Below are positions 45,138-54,075 of a stretch of 64,000 nucleotides of DNA, piece after piece; position 1 is the stretch's first letter; each line of letters begins with the position of its first letter. Both the position numbers and the translations under genes were made by a program. The notes below the pieces were generated by a model that saw only the letters and a program-made list of their open reading frames with translations, did not search any database and was not told where the DNA came from. The stretch lies in NCBI GenBank assembly GCA_964466115.1, contig CAYXMH010000002.1, forward strand, positions 124,001-188,000. Direction: 5' to 3'. The stretch is from Pseudolysobacter sp964466115. GTDB taxonomy: Bacteria; Pseudomonadota; Gammaproteobacteria; Xanthomonadales; Rhodanobacteraceae.

Positions 45138-46384
45138 CAACCAGTCCGCCGCACGTAGTGGCGCGCTACATAGTCATCGACCAGATCGATAAACTCTTGT
45201 GCAATATGCTCGCCGCGCAAAGTAACGGTCTTTACCCCGTCAATAAATACCGGTGCCGCCGGAGCCTCACCTGTGCCGGGCAAAGAAATACCGATATTGG
45301 CGTGTTTGGATTCGCCTGGGCCGTTTACGATGCAGCCCATCACCGCCAAAGTCAGATTTTCCACGCCGTCATACTGTATGCGCCAATCCGGCATTTTGTC
45401 GCGAACATGATTTTGTATATTCTTGGCCAGTTCCTGAAAAAACGTACTAGTGGTACGGCCACAACCGGGACAAGCGGTGACCATCGGGGTAAACGCCCGC
45501 AAACCCATGGTTTGCAACAACTCCTGAGCCACCACCACTTCGCGCGTTCGCGATTCGCCGGGTTCAGGGGTTAAAGAGATGCGGATGGTGTCGCCAATCC
45601 CATCTTGCAGCAACACGGCCATCGCGGCGGTGGAGGCCACAATCCCCTTGGAACCGATACCGGCCTCGGTTAACCCCAGGTGCAACGCATAATCGCAGCG
45701 TGCGGCCACCTCGCGATAGACGCCGATCAATTCCTGCACGCCGGAAACCTTGCACGACAAAATGATGCGATCCCGCCCCAACCCCAATTCTTCGGCACGA
45801 GCGGCAGAATCCAATGCGGAACGTATTAGCGCCTCCCGCATCACCCGCGCGGCGTCCCAGGGTTGTGGCCGCTCATGGTTTTGGTCCATCAGCTGCGCCA
45901 GCAGATTTTGATCCAACGAACCCCAGTTGACGCCGATGCGCACGGGTTTTTCGTATTTTATTGCATATTCAATAATGGTGGAAAATTGAACATCGCGCTT
46001 TTTACCAAACCCGACATTACCCGGGTTGATGCGGTATTTCGCCAGCGCTTGCGCGCAAGCCGGTTCCGCAGCCAGCAATTGATGGCCGTTGTAGTGAAAA
46101 TCCCCGATCAACGGCACATCAATGGCCATCAGGTTTAAACGTTCGCGGATCCGCGGCACGGCAGCGGCGGCCTGCGCCGTATTGACCGTAACGCGCACGA
46201 ATTCTGAGCCGGCCCTAAAAAGCTCCGCAACCTGACGCGTGGTGGTGGCGATATCCGCGGTGTCGGTATTGGTCATCGACTGAATAACGATCGGGGCGCC
46301 GCCACCCACCGTGGTATTTCCAATTCGCACGGCGACGCTGGAACGCCGCGCCATCGATGATGCCGAATAAGGTTCAATTGGCAT
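45137..46384 (-). CDS. ispG: 4-hydroxy-3-methylbut-2-enyl diphosphate synthase (GcpE)
   Basis: The penultimate step of the MEP isoprenoid pathway: a 415-residue TIM-barrel plus [4Fe-4S] domain enzyme reducing MEcPP to HMBPP. Substrate blocks IQSMTNTDTADI, VRVTVN, GDFHYNGH and RINPGNVG; cluster Cys in CPGCGRTT and MGCIVNGPGES, with KHANIGISLPG. ATG 46384 (MPIEP) is preferred over GTG 46399, which directly abuts the likely ribosome site. The PilZ-like gene lies upstream on the same strand and a methyltransferase overlaps the end. Confidence 0.95.
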   Translation of the reverse strand: MPIEPYSASSMARRSSVAVRIGNTTVGGGAPIVIQSMTNTDTADIATTTRQVAELFRAGSEFVRVTVNTAQAAAAVPRIRERLNLMAIDVPLIGDFHYNGHQLLAAEPACAQALAKYRINPGNVGFGKKRDVQFSTIIEYAIKYEKPVRIGVNWGSLDQNLLAQLMDQNHERPQPWDAARVMREALIRSALDSAARAEELGLGRDRIILSCKVSGVQELIGVYREVAARCDYALHLGLTEAGIGSKGIVASTAAMAVLLQDGIGDTIRISLTPEPGESRTREVVVAQELLQTMGLRAFTPMVTACPGCGRTTSTFFQELAKNIQNHVRDKMPDWRIQYDGVENLTLAVMGCIVNGPGESKHANIGISLPGTGEAPAAPVFIDGVKTVTLRGEHIAQEFIDLVDDYVARHYVRRTG

Positions 46385-46402
46385 GGCTTGCGCGGGCACC
46401 TT

Positions 46403-48133
46403 TTAAGTCGCGGTATCCACCGCCGCAGTTGCGCTTTCCTCGTTCTCGGCTGTGCCTAAGATGGATGCGGCCGGAATATCCAGGCTGAGATAAAGCCCAC
46501 CGTGATCCGTGACCGTTATTCCGGACAGCTTTTGAAGCAGAAACGTCGACCGAAAAATGAACGGATCTGGGGGGCAGAGCAATTCAAATTCGACCGCATC
46601 GCGCTCTAATTGGTTCGGGGCAAGAACAGTTACTAAGGATGCGCCATCGATCAATGGATCGAGCAAAATGGCACGCAGCGCATTTCGCGCCTTTGCGGTA
46701 TCGTCTAAGCTGCGCAGGGCGATCGGTTGCGCGCGCCGCGTTAACAGTTTGACGCCGACCCCGACAGCGCCGCTGTCTTCAATCCGAATCCAACGAATGA
46801 TCCCAATCAACCAATCTTGGGGCTCATCGATTTCGGTCAATGGAGCAAGCCCTACTAGCTCACCAATTTTGGTGCGAACGCTCTCGCCCTTTTCCCAAAC
46901 CAGACGATAGCCGCCCATGCTCTGGTCCATCACGGTGGCGCGCTGTTTAACCACACGCACGTGATCACCTGATCCGCTACTCCAAGCTGCGATCGAATCG
47001 CGCTGATCGGTGTCGCGCGCGGTAGCCCTTACACCGAACAGGAAATCTTCGAAATCCTGATTTCCGGCGAGCACATAATGCAAATTGTGCAAGCCGAGCA
47101 CTGTATCGAACTTATGCTCAGCCGGTAACCGCACCAAAACACGCTCGGATCGCGCGGTCCAATTCTGCAGTATGCGCTCGACCAAACCGACTTCGGCGTG
47201 AACCACCGGCCCGCCGCGCAGCCGAAAATTCAATAAAGCGGAACCACTGGGTTGAACGGCCAATTGACCATCGATAAACCGTTGCAAACCTGCCGTTTCA
47301 AACGCGAAAACGCCCGCGTCCAATTGCTGGCGCTCTTGCGGCAGGTAACCGGGCCCTTGATCGGAATCCATACGCACGGCAATGGCGTCGGCCGACGCCT
47401 CCACCCCGGGCCTGATTTCGCAATACGGTGCCCAGGTGTTGGTAATGGCGTACACCTCAAGGTTTTCGCGTTGACTAAACCGGTAAGGGTTGGTCAGCGC
47501 CAGCAGCAAAGCGTGTGCATACGCCATACGCGCTGAAATTTGTACGCCGCCCAGAAGCCCATCAACAACGGCTTTGTCATCGACATGCACCGAAACCGAA
47601 AACCGGTATAGATCGTGCAGGCTTTGCCACACCCCTACGGCAGGCGTGTGGTACAAAAGGTAGGCTTTTGCCAAACGCGCACCATGGTGTTGAATTGCCC
47701 GGGTTGCCGCAAGGGCCACCAACTTCCCTTTCATAAAGGGTATGGCTTTAGTCGCCGCGCACATATCGCACAGCGCCGCGCTGTAACCAATCGCAAGCTC
47801 GCGCTGAAACTCCTGCGCTAAATGACCCAGTTGCTGTTTCTGCGGCGGCAATGGAAAACTGTCGCTGATCACCTGCCCGTCCAACATCGTAATGATTTGG
47901 CCAATCGGTGATCGCAATTGCTCCAGGGACTCCAAACGTTGGCCGGGGTCAATGCGCAGCTGGTTCATTTCCCGCAACGTGTTATGCAGCATACGGGCGG
48001 TCGCGCCCGGGTTGGCCAAGGGCAATTGCCCAATCCAAACCCGTAATCCCTTGGGATCGGCCAAGAAGGAGTTTTTGGCGGGTTGGCGGCGTTCCGGCAA
48101 CCCCGCCACGATTCGTCGAAATATCTCTTTCAT
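46403..48133 (-). CDS. Large protein with PilZ-like C-terminal domain, function unknown
   Basis: A 576-residue cytoplasmic protein. The N-terminal ~370 residues are helical without a family I can name. Residues ~395-480 read like a PilZ fold: KQRATVMDQSMGGYRLVWE resembles the D-x-S-x-x-G-x motif that binds cyclic di-GMP, then GELVGL and IGIIRWIRIEDSG; the N-terminal RxxxR half of the motif is not obvious, so binding is uncertain. It is 18 bases upstream of the ispG start and cotranscribed. Similar large proteins occur in other Gammaproteobacteria, sometimes labelled molecular chaperone. Confidence 0.55.
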   Translation of the reverse strand: MKEIFRRIVAGLPERRQPAKNSFLADPKGLRVWIGQLPLANPGATARMLHNTLREMNQLRIDPGQRLESLEQLRSPIGQIITMLDGQVISDSFPLPPQKQQLGHLAQEFQRELAIGYSAALCDMCAATKAIPFMKGKLVALAATRAIQHHGARLAKAYLLYHTPAVGVWQSLHDLYRFSVSVHVDDKAVVDGLLGGVQISARMAYAHALLLALTNPYRFSQRENLEVYAITNTWAPYCEIRPGVEASADAIAVRMDSDQGPGYLPQERQQLDAGVFAFETAGLQRFIDGQLAVQPSGSALLNFRLRGGPVVHAEVGLVERILQNWTARSERVLVRLPAEHKFDTVLGLHNLHYVLAGNQDFEDFLFGVRATARDTDQRDSIAAWSSGSGDHVRVVKQRATVMDQSMGGYRLVWEKGESVRTKIGELVGLAPLTEIDEPQDWLIGIIRWIRIEDSGAVGVGVKLLTRRAQPIALRSLDDTAKARNALRAILLDPLIDGASLVTVLAPNQLERDAVEFELLCPPDPFIFRSTFLLQKLSGITVTDHGGLYLSLDIPAASILGTAENEESATAAVDTAT

Positions 48134-48252
48134 AGCGGCTTAAGCTCTCCCTGGGCAATGCGCCACAGCCCAATATCGTAAGTGTAGCCCGCGCGCTACG
48201 TGATGGACAGCGCTATTGGTCCAGGCCAGTGTCCTTTCTTCGTGAAAGAAAA

Positions 48253-50433
48253 CTATGAAGCACTCCTCGACCGGCGGGCGGGCCGCAACGCCTGAACCAG
48301 CAATCGCCGCATTAGATGTTCATTGAGATTTTGCGGCGTGGACAAGCCCATGCGCTCAAGAATAGGCTGCAGGGCTTCATCGGCACCACCCTTAAGAACG
48401 GCATTGCCCAACATACGAGCCCGCCCCAACCAAGTGCGCCAACCCTCACGCACTTGCGTAAGAGCGGCCAATAGTTTTTGCTCATCGGAAGAAAAATCAC
48501 TGCCAAATGGAAAAGTCGCAAACAACCCGTTTGCGCCCGCTGATTTCAATACGGCCGCAATGCGCTGCGGACAGTTGTTACGCATCCGATCGGGCAGTTG
48601 GTAGTCGCGCGCCAGTTTTCCATCCGCTTTAGCTTGTTGCATCAACGGCTCTTGGAACCGCGCGTCGCTAATCGCCAGCATGGCCTGAATGCATTGTTCA
48701 TCGGAACGCCCACGCAGATCCGCGATGCCGTATTCGGTAATCACGATATCGCGCAAATGGCGGGGAATGGTTGTGTGTCCGTAATTCCACAAGATATTCG
48801 ATTGCACCCGACCATCCACATTGCGCACACTGCGCAGCATCAAAATGGAGCGCCCGGCCGCCAAGGCATGGGCCATCGCGACGAAGTTGTACTGACCCCC
48901 AACCCCACTGACGACTTGGCCATCCTCCAGCGCATCCGAAACCGCCGCGCCAAGCGCAGTGTGCATCATGCAGGTATTAAAGAAACGGGCCTCACGGCGT
49001 TGTTCCGCCTGCAGGGTTTCCGCGCCGCCGTAGAGCTCATTGATGTGGGAAACGCGCGTCATGCATAGACCGGTAAAATCCTCGTCCCGCAAACCCCGCA
49101 ACCACGAATAGAATTCCTTCGAGCCGAGATAAAACGCCCCGTGCAAATAACGCCCATTGCGCAAACGGCGACCCGTCAGCAAGGCGGCAAAAGACGAACG
49201 CGCACGCGCATCGTTAAGGTCACAGCCAATCTTGTCGCCATTGGCCAACACGATATGGTCGTTGTCCCAACGGCAATCGTCCGGCACCAACCCAAAATAT
49301 TGCAACCGTGATAATTCCTTATCGGTTATACGCATTGCAATCGCGCCACTTGCCAACAGCGTTTCCAATGCGTTGGCCGACAAAGATTCGGTAATCAAGC
49401 CCCGATTCAGCGCCCGCTCCAACGGCAAATCATCGTATACGCGACGTTTGAGAATGCCTGCCTTGGCCAAATGCATAAAACCGTCCATCACCATTTCACT
49501 GGCGCCGTATAGCCCCAACTGAAACGGATCTAAACCGCCGATCGAATTGACCAGCGACATCGATTCGGTGTTCATCTGCTGCAAGACCGAGCGGTAAATC
49601 CCATTGTTTTGATGGCGCAGTAACACGGCATGGACCAAGGCGTCGCTGAGCGCGCCGATGCCGATTTGCAATGTGCCGCCGTCGCGAATCAATGTGCTGG
49701 CGTGCAGCCCAATGGCGTATTCGGTATCGACCACCGGCTCGCGTGGTAACGCGAAAAGCGTGTGCATTAATGCCGCATCTTCGAGCATCAGATCAAAAAA
49801 GTCGCCTGGCACCTGCGCATCGTTGCCCAGAAACGGCAAATCGCAATGCACTTGGCCAACGATCAGCGGCCGCGCCTGGCCATTGAGCTCAATACGATCC
49901 AACAAATCCAACGTGACATCTGGATTGGAGCTCAAACTGTAGCTATCACCACGCGAATCAGTGCATTTGGCGACCAGGTGAACCACCACATTGATTCCAA
50001 CCTCTGCGATTGCACGGGCCACATGGGTGTAGTTAAGGCTGACGTAATCGCGTTGTGCTGCGCCAACGTGGAGCATCGATCCGGATTGCAAATAAAATTC
50101 GCTAACTCGGACATTCGCCGGCAAACCGTTCGCATGCAACGCGGCAACGTAATCCAGATCCGGATAATCGGAACCGAAATGGCGCTTAAGAAAAGGATCG
50201 AGAAAGCGTTTTTCCAGGTCGGTTTTTGCTTTTGGTCGCGCCAATGACAAAGCCGTATACAGGTGCAAAGTGATTTCGGGGTCCGCCAGCGCCCGTTGAT
50301 ATAAGGCATTCAATAGCGCATTGGGTTTACCCAATCCGAGTGGCGCCGCCACCACCAGATGCTTACCCACGCGCAATAGCAATTCATCGACGCAATGGTC
50401 AATACTTTGAAACAAACGCGGTGTTTGACTCAC
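48253..50433 (-). CDS. Acetyl-CoA hydrolase/transferase family protein (long form)
   Basis: A 726-residue CoA-transferase of the Cat1/Ach1/4-hydroxybutyrate CoA-transferase family. Family blocks: GIGALSDALVHAVL, the catalytic-Glu context ASEMVMDGFMHLAKAG, and the C-terminal VSGVGGQYNFVAMAHAL, ITEYGIADLRGRSDEQC. It is longer than the usual 430-550 residues, mainly by an insert before the Glu motif and ~100 C-terminal residues. GTG 50433 is chosen because GGGGGAG is six bases before it; ATG 50499 lies upstream without a site. Substrate unknown; it lies head-to-head with the redox locus. Confidence 0.82.
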   Translation of the reverse strand: MSQTPRLFQSIDHCVDELLLRVGKHLVVAAPLGLGKPNALLNALYQRALADPEITLHLYTALSLARPKAKTDLEKRFLDPFLKRHFGSDYPDLDYVAALHANGLPANVRVSEFYLQSGSMLHVGAAQRDYVSLNYTHVARAIAEVGINVVVHLVAKCTDSRGDSYSLSSNPDVTLDLLDRIELNGQARPLIVGQVHCDLPFLGNDAQVPGDFFDLMLEDAALMHTLFALPREPVVDTEYAIGLHASTLIRDGGTLQIGIGALSDALVHAVLLRHQNNGIYRSVLQQMNTESMSLVNSIGGLDPFQLGLYGASEMVMDGFMHLAKAGILKRRVYDDLPLERALNRGLITESLSANALETLLASGAIAMRITDKELSRLQYFGLVPDDCRWDNDHIVLANGDKIGCDLNDARARSSFAALLTGRRLRNGRYLHGAFYLGSKEFYSWLRGLRDEDFTGLCMTRVSHINELYGGAETLQAEQRREARFFNTCMMHTALGAAVSDALEDGQVVSGVGGQYNFVAMAHALAAGRSILMLRSVRNVDGRVQSNILWNYGHTTIPRHLRDIVITEYGIADLRGRSDEQCIQAMLAISDARFQEPLMQQAKADGKLARDYQLPDRMRNNCPQRIAAVLKSAGANGLFATFPFGSDFSSDEQKLLAALTQVREGWRTWLGRARMLGNAVLKGGADEALQPILERMGLSTPQNLNEHLMRRLLVQALRPARRSRSAS

Positions 50434-50616
50434 GTACAACTCCCCCGGCCTATGCACGCCATTATCCACGCAAACGCGAAACTTCAGGATAACCCGCACG
50501 AAAAAGACCGATCCCCCAGTTTATTCGGTTAATGTGAGGGGTAGGCGCTGAAAACGTACTTTTTTTCCGCGGCTTGGTTATTATCCTTAAGCGAACGGCT
50601 TAACGAGACGCGATAG

Positions 50617-53025
50617 ATGGGCGAGCGCTACAAAATTGCCATTGTTGGCTCCGGTCCCGCGGGCTTAAGCGCCGCAGCCCGTGCGGCCGAACGGGGCGTG
50701 CCGCACGTATTGCTCGAAACCGAAACCCATTTAGCCCATACCATTTATCGTTACCAAAAAGGCAAGTTCGTCATGGCGGAGCCCGCCATTTTGCCGTTGC
50801 GCGCACCGATACCGTTTCAGGCCGGCTCCCGCGAATCGATTCTGCAAGGCTGGGACTCAAGCGCTGCACGATTGAAAATCAACCTGCGCCACGGCGCTGA
50901 AGTCACCGCAATCAAACGCCTTAATGCAGGTTTCGAGCTTAAATGCGCCAATGGCCAAGTATTCGAAGCCGAACAGGTTGTGCTTGGCATCGGCTTGCAA
51001 GGCAATATCCGCAAACTGGGCGTTCCCGGAGACGACCTGCCGTTCGTGCAGTATCAACTCGACGATCCGGACGAATACGAAGGTGAAACCATCGCCATTG
51101 TCGGTGCGGGCGATGCGGCCATTGAAAATGCCGTGGCCTTGGCGAAACAAAACAATGTGTTGATCATCAATCGCCGCGAGGAATTTGGCCGCGCCAAAAA
51201 GGGCAACGAGCAGGCGATTCTTAAAGCGATCGGCGATGGCCTCATCGAGTGCTACTACAACTCCGGGCCGGAACGCATCGATGCCCTAAGCTCAGGGCGC
51301 AAACGCGGTCGAATGATTCTGCAAACGCCGAGTGGAAAAGCGCAGATTCTGCTCGATCGCGTCATCGCGCGTCTTGGTGCCACCGCCCCGCGCGGTTTCG
51401 TCGAAGCGTGCGGGGTTACTTTCCCCAGCAAAGACCCGGCAGCGGTGCCGGCGATCAGCCCGCAATACGAGTCCAACGTGAAAGGGCTTTATATTGTCGG
51501 TGCCCTCGGCGGATATCCGCTGATTAAACAAGCGATGAACCAAGGTTATGAGGTCATCGAATACATCTTGGGTAACGCGGTAGAGCCGGCCGACACCCCA
51601 TTGCTTAAAGCAAAGCTGGATAAAATACCCGGTTTTACCAATGTGGATGAAGCCTTAGCGCGCGTGCAAAAAAATGTCCGCCTGCTCACGCACATCACTC
51701 CATTGCAATTGCGCGAATTCCTATTGGATTCGGATATCCGCACCCCCAAACCGGGAGAAACCATTTTTGCGCGCAATGACTACACCAACAGCTTCTACTC
51801 CATCATCGCTGGTGAAGTCGAGGTCGTCTTGGATGCCGAAAAAAACCAGCGCGTCACGCTCAAACGCGGTGAGTTTTTCGGCGAAATGAGTTTGATTTCC
51901 GGACGCCGACGCTCCGCTACCGTCATCGCCGGGGCCAACTGCGTATTGATTGAAACCTCGCGCCGCTCGATGAACAAGTTGATCAACTCGGTCGAAGCGA
52001 TAAAACGCGAGATCGACCAAATCTTCATCCTGCGCGCGATTCAAACGCGGTTCGCGCCCGAATCAAACGCTAATCTCCTTGCCGATGTCGTCGCCAACGC
52101 AAAGCTGGAGCGCTACAAAGCCGGCGATGTCATTTTCAATGAAGGTGAAATCGGCGATTGCCTGCATTTGGTGCGCATCGGGTCACTGACCATTTCCCGC
52201 AACATCGGCGGCAAGGAAATCGTGCTGTCTTATGTACCCGCCGGCAACTATGTCGGTGAAATGGGGCTCATGGGAGAATCACGCCGCTCAGCCACCGCAC
52301 GCGCGGCGATCGCCACCGAGACAATCCGACTCGATGGCGACAGTTTCAAAAAACTGTTGACGCGTTTGCCGACGCTAAAATTGCGTTTGCAATCCGAATA
52401 CCGGCAGCGCACCGCGGCCAACCTCGCCATGCAACTGCTGCCCTCTGGCGGTGACATCATCTCGTTCTTGATTGCCCAAGGTGCCGGCGAGGCCACCGAC
52501 ATTCTATTAATTGATGAATCGCTCTGCGTGCGTTGCGATAATTGCGAGAAAGCCTGCGCGGAAACCCACGGCGGCACGTCGCGCTTGGACCGTGAGGCCG
52601 GCCCGACCTTTGCCTCCGTGCATGTTCCAACCTCGTGTCGTCACTGCGAACACCCGCATTGCATGAAGGATTGCCCGCCGGATGCGATTCACCGTGCACC
52701 CAATGGCGAGGTTTTTATCGCCGACAATTGCATCGGCTGCGGCAACTGCGAAAGCAACTGTCCCTACGGCGTCATTCACATGGCGGTAAAGCCGGCAAAA
52801 AAACCCGGGTTATTGCAATGGTTGCTGTTCGGCCGCGGGCCCGGTCCCGGCGAAGCACCGATGGACAAGAAGGCAAAAAAAGCCAGCGCCGAGAAAAAAG
52901 CGGTTAAATGCGATATGTGCAAAGGCATCAACGGCGGGCCGGCGTGCGTGCGTTCTTGCCCCACCGGCGCGGCGATCCGGATCAGCCCAGAGGAGTTTCC
53001 TGCGTATGCGCAAAGCCGGCGCTGA
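50617..53025 (+). CDS. Flavoprotein reductase - two cyclic-nucleotide-binding domains - four-cluster ferredoxin fusion
   Basis: An 802-residue cytoplasmic protein. Residues 1-320: two-dinucleotide-binding flavoprotein (FAD motif VGSGPAGLSAAARAAERG, NAD(P) motif IVGAGDAAIENAVALA) like thioredoxin reductase or YpdA, but without the CxxC disulfide. Residues ~360-475 and ~485-595: two cNMP-binding domains, each with a complete phosphate-binding cassette (FGEMSLISGRRRSA; VGEMGLMGESRRSA). Residues 630-790: sixteen Cys as four [4Fe-4S] motifs (637/640/643/647; 674/677/682/686; 705/708/711/715; 765/768/777/781), the NrfC/DmsB layout. It could pass electrons from NAD(P)H to the downstream membrane cytochrome b under cyclic-nucleotide control. 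First gene of the redox locus. No signal peptide. Confidence 0.9.
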   Translation: MGERYKIAIVGSGPAGLSAAARAAERGVPHVLLETETHLAHTIYRYQKGKFVMAEPAILPLRAPIPFQAGSRESILQGWDSSAARLKINLRHGAEVTAIKRLNAGFELKCANGQVFEAEQVVLGIGLQGNIRKLGVPGDDLPFVQYQLDDPDEYEGETIAIVGAGDAAIENAVALAKQNNVLIINRREEFGRAKKGNEQAILKAIGDGLIECYYNSGPERIDALSSGRKRGRMILQTPSGKAQILLDRVIARLGATAPRGFVEACGVTFPSKDPAAVPAISPQYESNVKGLYIVGALGGYPLIKQAMNQGYEVIEYILGNAVEPADTPLLKAKLDKIPGFTNVDEALARVQKNVRLLTHITPLQLREFLLDSDIRTPKPGETIFARNDYTNSFYSIIAGEVEVVLDAEKNQRVTLKRGEFFGEMSLISGRRRSATVIAGANCVLIETSRRSMNKLINSVEAIKREIDQIFILRAIQTRFAPESNANLLADVVANAKLERYKAGDVIFNEGEIGDCLHLVRIGSLTISRNIGGKEIVLSYVPAGNYVGEMGLMGESRRSATARAAIATETIRLDGDSFKKLLTRLPTLKLRLQSEYRQRTAANLAMQLLPSGGDIISFLIAQGAGEATDILLIDESLCVRCDNCEKACAETHGGTSRLDREAGPTFASVHVPTSCRHCEHPHCMKDCPPDAIHRAPNGEVFIADNCIGCGNCESNCPYGVIHMAVKPAKKPGLLQWLLFGRGPGPGEAPMDKKAKKASAEKKAVKCDMCKGINGGPACVRSCPTGAAIRISPEEFPAYAQSRR

Positions 53026-53085
53026 ATGTATGGGAGATCTAATTCAATTTAGCAATAGATAATGTGTGCCGAGTTTGAGAAACCC

Positions 53086-53134
53086 GTTCGTGCTGAGCTT
53101 GTCGAAGCACCCTTCGACAAGCTCAGGGTGAACG
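53086..53134. repeat. Dispersed palindromic repeat, CTGAGC..GTCGAAG family
   Basis: Left arm from 53086 contains GCTGAGCTTGTCGAAG, the right arm CTTCGACAAGCTCAGGG; 20 of 23 positions pair around a 4-base loop. It lies between the flavoprotein and cytochrome b genes, so it might attenuate or split the transcript. A degenerate copy is at 32761. Confidence 0.75.
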
Positions 53135-53171
53135 AATCCATAAATATCAATGCGAACTGGATTGTTCACGT

Positions 53172-54068
53172 ATGCATGAGTCGATACTAAGCCACGCCAA
53201 ATCACGCTATCTGTGGTTTACGCTGGCTTTAAGCCTGGGAGCGATCGCCGCTTATCTCTGGCACGACCCGGGTGGGCCGCCGAATGGCGGCACGTGGCTT
53301 GGCTATACCCTAGGCACCCTTGGCGCCTTACTGATTGTGTGGCTCATGTGCTTTGGCATCCGCAAACGCCGCTACTTAAGCCGTTTTGGAACCCTGCGGG
53401 GATGGCTCTCGGCGCACATCTACCTTGGCACTTCTCTGATTTTAATTGTGCTATTGCATTGCGGTTTTCAATTTGGTTGGAATCTGCATACGTTTACGTT
53501 TGTACTAATGCTAATCGTCATCTTCAGCGGCTTTTTCGGCGTGTACGTGTACCTGCGTTACCCAAACCTAATGACACGCAACCGCGAAAATGCAACGCGT
53601 GACGCCATGCTCGAAGAAATCAACGAGATTGATCAGAACGCATTAACGCTGGCCGATGGCATCGATCCAAAAATTCACGCCGTGGTATTGCGCTCGATCG
53701 ACCATACCCGTCTCGGCGGGGGCGTTTGGTCGCAGCTGCACGCTCGCGACGGCTCCGACGTCGCACTTTCCAAAGTGCGCGAAGCCATCGAAGCGCGTGA
53801 GCGCCGCGAACCGATGGCCACGGCCGACATGCCAACGATGTATGCGATGGTCGATTTTCTCGCCGGAAGCGCCACCGATAAGCAAAGCGAAGCGCTGCGC
53901 AAGCTTATCGATTTACTCTCGCGTAAAAAGGGCCTGGCGTCGAAAGTCGCGCGCGACATTCAATATCAAGCAATGATGGAAGTATGGCTTTATATCCATG
54001 TACCACTATCGTTCGCACTGCTGGCCGCGTTAACCGGGCACATCGTCTCATCGTTTTTTTATTGGTGA
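53172..54068 (+). CDS. Membrane protein, probable di-haem b-type cytochrome
   Basis: A 298-residue integral membrane protein with about five helices: two before residue 60, a pair at ~80-128 and one at ~270-296, with a cytosolic or periplasmic loop (130-265) between. His82 and His96 in one helix (AHIYLGTSLILIVLLH) and His276 and His290 in the last (HVPLSFALLAALTGH) are each 14 residues apart, the spacing seen when two b haems are sandwiched between two helices. I do not know a named family. Eight bases before the FHA-cytochrome ATG its stop ends, so the two are coupled. Confidence 0.65.
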   Translation: MHESILSHAKSRYLWFTLALSLGAIAAYLWHDPGGPPNGGTWLGYTLGTLGALLIVWLMCFGIRKRRYLSRFGTLRGWLSAHIYLGTSLILIVLLHCGFQFGWNLHTFTFVLMLIVIFSGFFGVYVYLRYPNLMTRNRENATRDAMLEEINEIDQNALTLADGIDPKIHAVVLRSIDHTRLGGGVWSQLHARDGSDVALSKVREAIEARERREPMATADMPTMYAMVDFLAGSATDKQSEALRKLIDLLSRKKGLASKVARDIQYQAMMEVWLYIHVPLSFALLAALTGHIVSSFFYW

Positions 54069-54075
54069 TCGTCAC

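Noticed and set aside
50617..51600. Thioredoxin-disulfide reductase as the function of the fusion flavoprotein
   Set aside because: The CxxC active-site motif between the two nucleotide-binding halves is absent.
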